A stretch of DNA of 38,263 nt, taken from Lewinellaceae bacterium (GTDB lineage: Bacteria > Bacteroidota > Bacteroidia > Chitinophagales > Saprospiraceae). Position 1 is the stretch's first letter, and the number at the start of each line of letters is the position of its first letter. Under the pieces are notes generated by a model. That model ran no database searches. It saw only the letters and a list, made by a program, of their open reading frames with translations, and was not told where the DNA came from. The position numbers and the translations under genes were made by a program. Positions 35,501-38,263 of this stretch are shown here, piece by piece. The DNA is taken from positions 1 through 38,263 of the forward strand of contig CANJPT010000034.1 of assembly GCA_947476195.1 (NCBI GenBank). Direction: 5' to 3'.

Positions 35501-37723
35501 CTCTGTCTGCATAAAGCTTGCAGCATTAGACGCCGGCAATGGATTAATCGTCTGACCTGCATTCAAGGTTCCTGGTGATTGGGCAATAGGGCCTACCCAA
35601 GTGAAATCGGTAGCCACCTTACCAGTTCCCGTCAACTGCAAAGAGAGACCTGCGGCCTCTGTACCAGCTTCAAAAACACCAACATCTGTAGAGAAGATAC
35701 CCATAGCAGGGCCGTCAGTGGCCTGGAAAGGTCCCTCATAACTCAGAAACTGTATGACCTGATTGGTTGAAATGCGATATAGGGCAATTCCATCCGGCGT
35801 GCCGTTTTGAATCCCATTGGCAGGGTAAGCTAAGGAAACTGCGCCGAAGCCATTGCCTTCGTTATCAATGACGCCAACCAAAGGATCTGTGTCATAGACC
35901 ACGCCACCGTTGCCGTTGTATAAGATTATCTGATAATCAGTAAGGTTAATACCCGCAGTACCGGCAACCTCCACAAATTCATTTACATCCGCCCCAATAT
36001 TATCATAGTGGAACTCATTGATAAAAATGACCGGAGGTACTGAGCCGCCGCCGCAATTGTCTGTACCTGTTAGCGCCGGGGCAAGGGGCAGCGGGGCTGT
36101 GCAGGAAATGGTGATGTTCGCTGGTGGCGGCGGGATTGGATTAAAGGTCGGCGCCGTCATGTCCGGAGCGTAGGAATACGTAAGGGTGCACGTAAAACCG
36201 ATCTCGTTGGCATCTTTTACGCCATTCACAGGCGGAAGGTCATCAAATATCGTATAGGTTCTGGTAACGGACGTGGAACTGCAATTGTTAAAGCTGCTTG
36301 TCACCGAAGTGATCGTCAGCATACCACAAAACGTGCCGTTGATACTTCCGCCCAAGGCTTGAAACCCTGCCTGGGTCGTCACCGGCGCTGGAATAGGATT
36401 CGTGCAACTGAACGTACCGCTTGGTTGAGGTGGACAGTTGACCGTGAAGCTGCAATTGCTTGAGCAGCTGAACACCGCGGGGCCGTTGTTCACGGTAAAA
36501 TTGCAAGTAGGGTTCGCACTAAAAGTAGCCGTAACCACACTGGGGGTTCCATCGGCCTTCAGGCGTACGCCCGTAAAAACAGTTGGGCTGGTAAAAGGGG
36601 CTGAAACAGAAAGCGCGCCACCTCCGGCCAGCACATCGCCCGTAAGGGTAAGATTGCCAGTAGCCGGGGCATTGGCAAAGTTTACGGTGATGTTAGCCGT
36701 GAAATAATCGTCTAAAGAATTGGAGCTGGTGCCGTTATCATTGCATTGGCTAACATTCGCAAAAGTAAGAGCAGAAACGCCGCAAGCCAAAGAGCAATTG
36801 CCGACGTTTGGACCATTGTTTTCTGTAAATGCACAACTATTGGTGCTAAAAGTAGCAGTCATCACACTGGGAGTTCCATCAGCCTTCAGACGAATGCCGG
36901 TGAAAACAGTGGAAGTAGCGTTAAAAGGCGCAGCCACAGAAAGCGCCCCGCCGCCGGCCAGCACATCACCGCTCAGGGTTAGATTGCCGCTAGTGGGTGG
37001 ATTGGTATAATTGACGGTGATATCGGCTGTAAAATAATCGTCAGAAGGATCCGAACTGGTACCGTTGTTATTGCAGGAACTAATATTTGCAAACGTAATG
37101 GAACTTAAAGAAGTCTGAACAGCGGTGCCATTGATGATCAGGTCATTGTCCAGGGCGACCACCGACGTGCCAATACGCATCGTACCGCCAGTGCCCGGGC
37201 TTCCACTCACGGCGTTTCCATATCCGTAAAGTCGGAACGTAATGGTACCGGTATTGCCGTTTATGTTGACATTGAAGGTGTTCAATACAGATGCGGCGGT
37301 CACAGGCGCTGTGCCCAGATCGGCCGCATATCCGTCAATACTGCTTCGAAGCGTGGCGGTATTTGGGCCTGTGTTGGAACTACGCAGCACAATCTGCACC
37401 GTCGTAATATCCGCCCTGTAACAACTTTGAATTGGGAGTGTGAACTCGTAATATTCGTTGTTAGCAACGGCATCGGCAAGCGTAGTGGGAACACCCGCTG
37501 TATTAAACCAGCCAGAAGAACTGATAGAACCTGCAGCAGCAGCAGCCGTGACACCTGCCCCGCGTTGCAGGATGCCAACGTTTATCCCGGCTGCATTGGT
37601 CGTAGCGTTGTTGGAGACCTGGTTGCCAGCCTGCGTGCTAAGTTCCCATGCTTCCAGTTGGGCAAAGGCGATTTGAGCAAAAAGAAGCGCTAACAGGAGG
37701 AGTAATCCTTTTTTCATATGCAT
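29519..37723 (-). CDS. Giant multidomain T9SS surface protein (LTD, HYR-like, dockerin, cohesin-like)
   Basis: 2734 aa. The signal peptide is MHMKKGLLLLLALLFAQIAFAQ (a second ATG at 37717 could be the start). Order: N-terminal beta domain (25-200); two similar ~110-residue repeats (about 205-310 and 316-420; ITFANISSCNNNGTSS / LTFANVSQCNDNGTSS, each with LKADGTPSVM/VTATFS); Cys-rich HYR-like domains in which two lamin-tail domains are embedded (564-712 INEFHYDNIGADVNEFVEVA; 818-965 INEIHYDNTGNDVNEFIEIA); many more HYR-like repeats with the pattern C-P...D.CGN..C (to about 2290); a dockerin (2394-2448; DNPLNGVTTYD, DANKSGSITTFD); a cohesin-like domain (2521-2618); a T9SS sorting domain (2654-2734; QPNPFVNKTLIGF, VFDETGRVVY). 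Likely a long cell-surface fibre or adhesin. No enzymatic motif seen. Confidence 0.92.
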   Translation of the reverse strand: MHMKKGLLLLLALLFAQIAFAQLEAWELSTQAGNQVSNNATTNAAGINVGILQRGAGVTAAAAAGSISSSGWFNTAGVPTTLADAVANNEYYEFTLPIQSCYRADITTVQIVLRSSNTGPNTATLRSSIDGYAADLGTAPVTAASVLNTFNVNINGNTGTITFRLYGYGNAVSGSPGTGGTMRIGTSVVALDNDLIINGTAVQTSLSSITFANISSCNNNGTSSDPSDDYFTADITVNYTNPPTSGNLTLSGDVLAGGGALSVAAPFNATSTVFTGIRLKADGTPSVMTATFSTNSCAFTENNGPNVGNCSLACGVSALTFANVSQCNDNGTSSNSLDDYFTANITVNFANAPATGNLTLTGDVLAGGGALSVSAPFTSPTVFTGVRLKADGTPSVVTATFSANPTCNFTVNNGPAVFSCSSNCSFTVNCPPQPSGTFSCTNPIPAPVTTQAGFQALGGSINGTFCGMLTITSVTSSFNNCSSTSVTRTYTIFDDLPPVNGVKDANEIGFTCTLTYSYAPDMTAPTFNPIPPPPANITISCTAPLPLAPALTGTDNCGGGSVPPVIFINEFHYDNIGADVNEFVEVAGTAGINLTDYQIILYNGNGGVVYDTDPLVGVIDNEGNGFGAVSLAYPANGIQNGTPDGIALYRISTNQVIQFLSYEGPFQATDGPAMGIFSTDVGVFEAGTEAAGLSLQLTGTGKVATDFTWVGPIAQSPGTLNAGQTINPLPASNAASFMQTEVPGQCAGSRIVTRKWTLSDACNNQNTHTQVITVTDTDAPVLTPKPANITISCNDPIPPVPSVIGTDACDPAGIINGPVWINEIHYDNTGNDVNEFIEIAGRAGTNLGSGYELFLYNGSTANMGGTYLNVPLTGVIPNLSNGYGTIAFLIPGIENGPSDGIAFVKGGTVLQFLSYEGVMTAIGGPANGMVSTDIGVSETGNEAIGQSLRLFGNGTVYANFTWSGPSAANSATPDAVNQGQSFPVQPPVGLPVSFTQTSMPGTCAQSQIIKRTWSTTDACGNTAIYTQTINVSDNSGPSIVCKNISVNLDIFGIVVVTQAQLLQSVSDNCSPGNNLVVTPPGPFSFNCLHQGTTQSVVLSATDPCGNTSSCTAQVTINPFDRCTPKILISDPCVCKNNATTLADGQFGETIKIESLAGQTWSVIAVNGLYLSTSLPPPNAPTLVPIGTLFAQNPNNSGDYYFTGLHVDAIGYSITVRNDLGQTVSIGNSCEYPNPTITADLNGAFCLFSNPVTLTGTPGDANILSQGFTINGVPATVFNPGQGVGQYKIVYSVNGGVPKAFGPNDPGCIQDITVYVNVVATPTSLTCNDLVYLSLDADCTENILPDDILEGTYGCYDDYIVEIDRTLPFGNGPWEPGTVVTSDIGKTYQVRVTHLVSGNKCWGNIKVEDKLSPVLMCTNFAVPCNTTDLSANYLFNSLGISAALPTVTDCQTFTLTYNDSEIPKDCASGLTKIITRKWTTIDASGNSSTCIQTISLTRPTLADLKFPPFYDGLQAPSFGCTAAYPSPDWIESQGLQGYPYVFGKPDGCNFNWVFKDVLIPVCDGTYKINRKWTALNACATGVIKYEQLIKVEDKQGPAMTCPPNKTVSVDPFTCCGTIDLPNIIIKDECSRVNNIGGTIVTFDPSTGEQTGSYTFGGTLQDFPGNNWWNRDTMAAFGSTPCLQIGTQTVTYMAEDDCGNNTTCSFKLIVQDLIPPVAVCDQFTTVALTDNGEAVVNASTFDNGSYDNCCLEEFTVSRGAGFESTVSFNCRDVGEIIMVTFRVTDCSGNTNDCIVQAAVQDKIKPSCLPPAAVTVNCENFDPSLWVYGIAAVDDNCCLDDTKIYQGQEGLTHSVNYALFDTVCNKGTITRTFRAFDCQGQSSQCTQRVVVTYLQDYFLRFPNDVIVTVCDDSARYDGPKFFGEDCELLGISYEDEIFTVVPDACFKIERNWTVINWCTYNPNLGCIYVPNPSPNVNTNNIANLQGPTVSACGTLPPWKSTVVKISPSDPAATDYCTFWQANANCYQYKQIIKILDGKAPKLDHCPSDTSICDITVNSTGQWNDTEWWDNTIQTHNLCEGPADLAIAGRDVCSGSNIMANYLLFLDLDQDGTMETVVNSLNPPPPGIVYFGNVNTPNFGGGTPRAFDNRGLPTNQTYQFALEQHLNVTGTKKSFSVRWNTTQSPNAYSIPEFPYGTHKIKWILQDGCGNQSVCEYNFTIKDCKAPTIVCLNGLSVNIMPTGMIQLWASDFLQYTEDNCTPAAQLKIGVRKCGTGIGFPVDNNGNPITNVTFDCTELGTQCVEIWSIDAAGNADYCETYVIVQDNLNTCPTSGHINVGGRLETEMAAGVEEVTVQIAGTSTFAPPYSYFDLTDQDGVYQVMNHLSLDANFTIAPEKNDNPLNGVTTYDLVLISKHILAIESLDSPYKIIAADANKSGSITTFDIVELRKLILGIYTDLPNNNSWRFVDHGFVFPNSNNPFATTFPETISIAAALTNHMYENFMGVKIGDVNYSAVANATIQAEERTVGTALFEVQDRDVKAGETFEVTFKSAQDLKGFQFTLALDGLTAIGIVEGENVSVNNFNLLPENAMSVSIDGAQSFTVRFRAEKAGKLSQMLGVSGSITRAEAYAANDLMSRLGVAFRFDGKTISGVGFELYQNQPNPFVNKTLIGFYLPDAAEATLSVFDETGRVVYQQKGQFAKGENSISLDRALINTTGLLYYKLETATDSATKKMIQAR
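36480..37100 (-). repeat. Two-copy internal repeat in the giant gene
   Basis: Two copies of about 300-330 bases, roughly 36480-36780 and 36790-37100, encode the repeats at residues 205-310 and 316-420. Long stretches match closely in DNA, for example CCGGCCAGCACATC (36628 and 36955 regions) and the TTCCATC(A/G)GCCTTCAG segment, while third positions differ elsewhere. This indicates a duplication old enough to have drifted. Confidence 0.75.
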
Positions 37724-38263
37724 GTGACAAAGCTATTAATAGCGAGTTTTAAATCCTAAACAGATTTAAAACTTAATAAATTTGATGGCCTGAAATGTCA
37801 AAGTACTGCCGTGGAGCAGCTTTCAAAAAGCCCGTATTTAGGAATTGACCGTATTGGAAATCGTACTTACTTCTCCGAGGGCAAAAATTGAGCCTTAAAG
37901 CTGATAAAGCTAAAAATGACAGCTCAAAATAGAAGAAAAGTCAGCGGCAGAAAGCCAAACAAGTCATGAGATTACAAATAACAAGGATTAAAATAACGAT
38001 TGCAAAAGTAAGCAAGACCCGCCGAAAATATAGTAAGATTTTGACTTTTTCCCGAAAACTTAACTTCAAATATTAGAAACCGCCGGTTTTTTGTGAAAAT
38101 AACGGGCTGAGTACTTAGAAAGGGTACACATTTTTCAGGTAAAAACCTCGTTGAAGTTCTTTGACAATTCGGAAAAGAAAATAAGGACTCCTTTGCAGTT
38201 GTTCTTAATAGCCAATTGAGCGATAGCAATTGGGGTTATTTTGCGCAGTCGGTCTTTTCGTAC
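37724..38263. other. Upstream region of the giant gene, no gene recognised
   Basis: 540 bases, AT-rich near the gene. The promoter for the minus-strand giant gene is expected here, but no exact TAnnTTTG with an upstream TTG was found. An 85-codon minus-strand open frame (37972-38229) has no start context, no recognisable motif and a composition unlike the neighbouring genes, so it is not annotated as a gene. Confidence 0.5.

Noticed and set aside
37972-38229. 85-codon minus-strand open frame upstream of the giant gene
   Set aside because: No recognisable motif, unusual composition with many Phe, Ser and Lys, no ribosome-site or promoter support, and it lies where the giant gene's promoter is expected.

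Overview
The window looks like chromosomal DNA from a member of the Bacteroidota, most likely the Saprospiria (Haliscomenobacter/Lewinella-like). The evidence is nine long genes whose products end in a type IX secretion system (T9SS) type A sorting domain (a PNP motif, then a GLY/GxYxxxL-type strand, ending in a short basic or hydrophobic tail), Bacteroidota-type promoter elements (TAnnTTTG), and dockerin, SprB-like, HYR-like and choice-of-anchor modules typical of that group. No rRNA, tRNA, CRISPR, phage or insertion sequence was found.

Layout. 1-1810 (minus): ftsY (SRP receptor) and an orphan LytTR response regulator. 1811-2640: a gene-free stretch that, on the plus strand, holds two tandem decayed T9SS sorting domains. 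2641-4137 (minus): MltD-type lytic transglycosylase. 4477-19603 (minus): five consecutive T9SS cargo genes: a BNR/VPS10 propeller with dockerin and cohesin-like modules, a tandem pair of gingipain-like (C25) proteins, a PKD protein and a parallel beta-helix protein. 19874-21329 (minus): dapB and a secreted START-domain protein. 21623-25973 (plus): a secreted lysyl oxidase homologue carrying a dockerin, and a second T9SS protein. 26027-27145 (minus): lpxB. 27420-37723 (minus): an Omp28-like thioredoxin-fold T9SS protein and a 2734-residue multidomain surface protein with lamin-tail, HYR-like, dockerin and cohesin-like modules. 37724-38263 shows no convincing gene.

How the parts may fit. Three proteins (1145, 798 and 2734 aa) share a dockerin followed by a cohesin-like module and a T9SS signal. 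One of them is a lysyl oxidase homologue that retains the HxHxH copper motif and the Lys and Tyr that form the LTQ cofactor. The main hypothesis is an exported, non-cellulosomal cohesin/dockerin surface matrix that a copper amine oxidase could cross-link. This is inference from domain content, not shown by the sequence.

Other notable points: the second C25 copy has lost the presumed catalytic His; short-word palindromic repeats sit between genes and have entered two coding sequences; and one cargo protein may carry both a lipobox and a T9SS sorting domain. All domain calls were made by eye from translated sequence; no database search was run.
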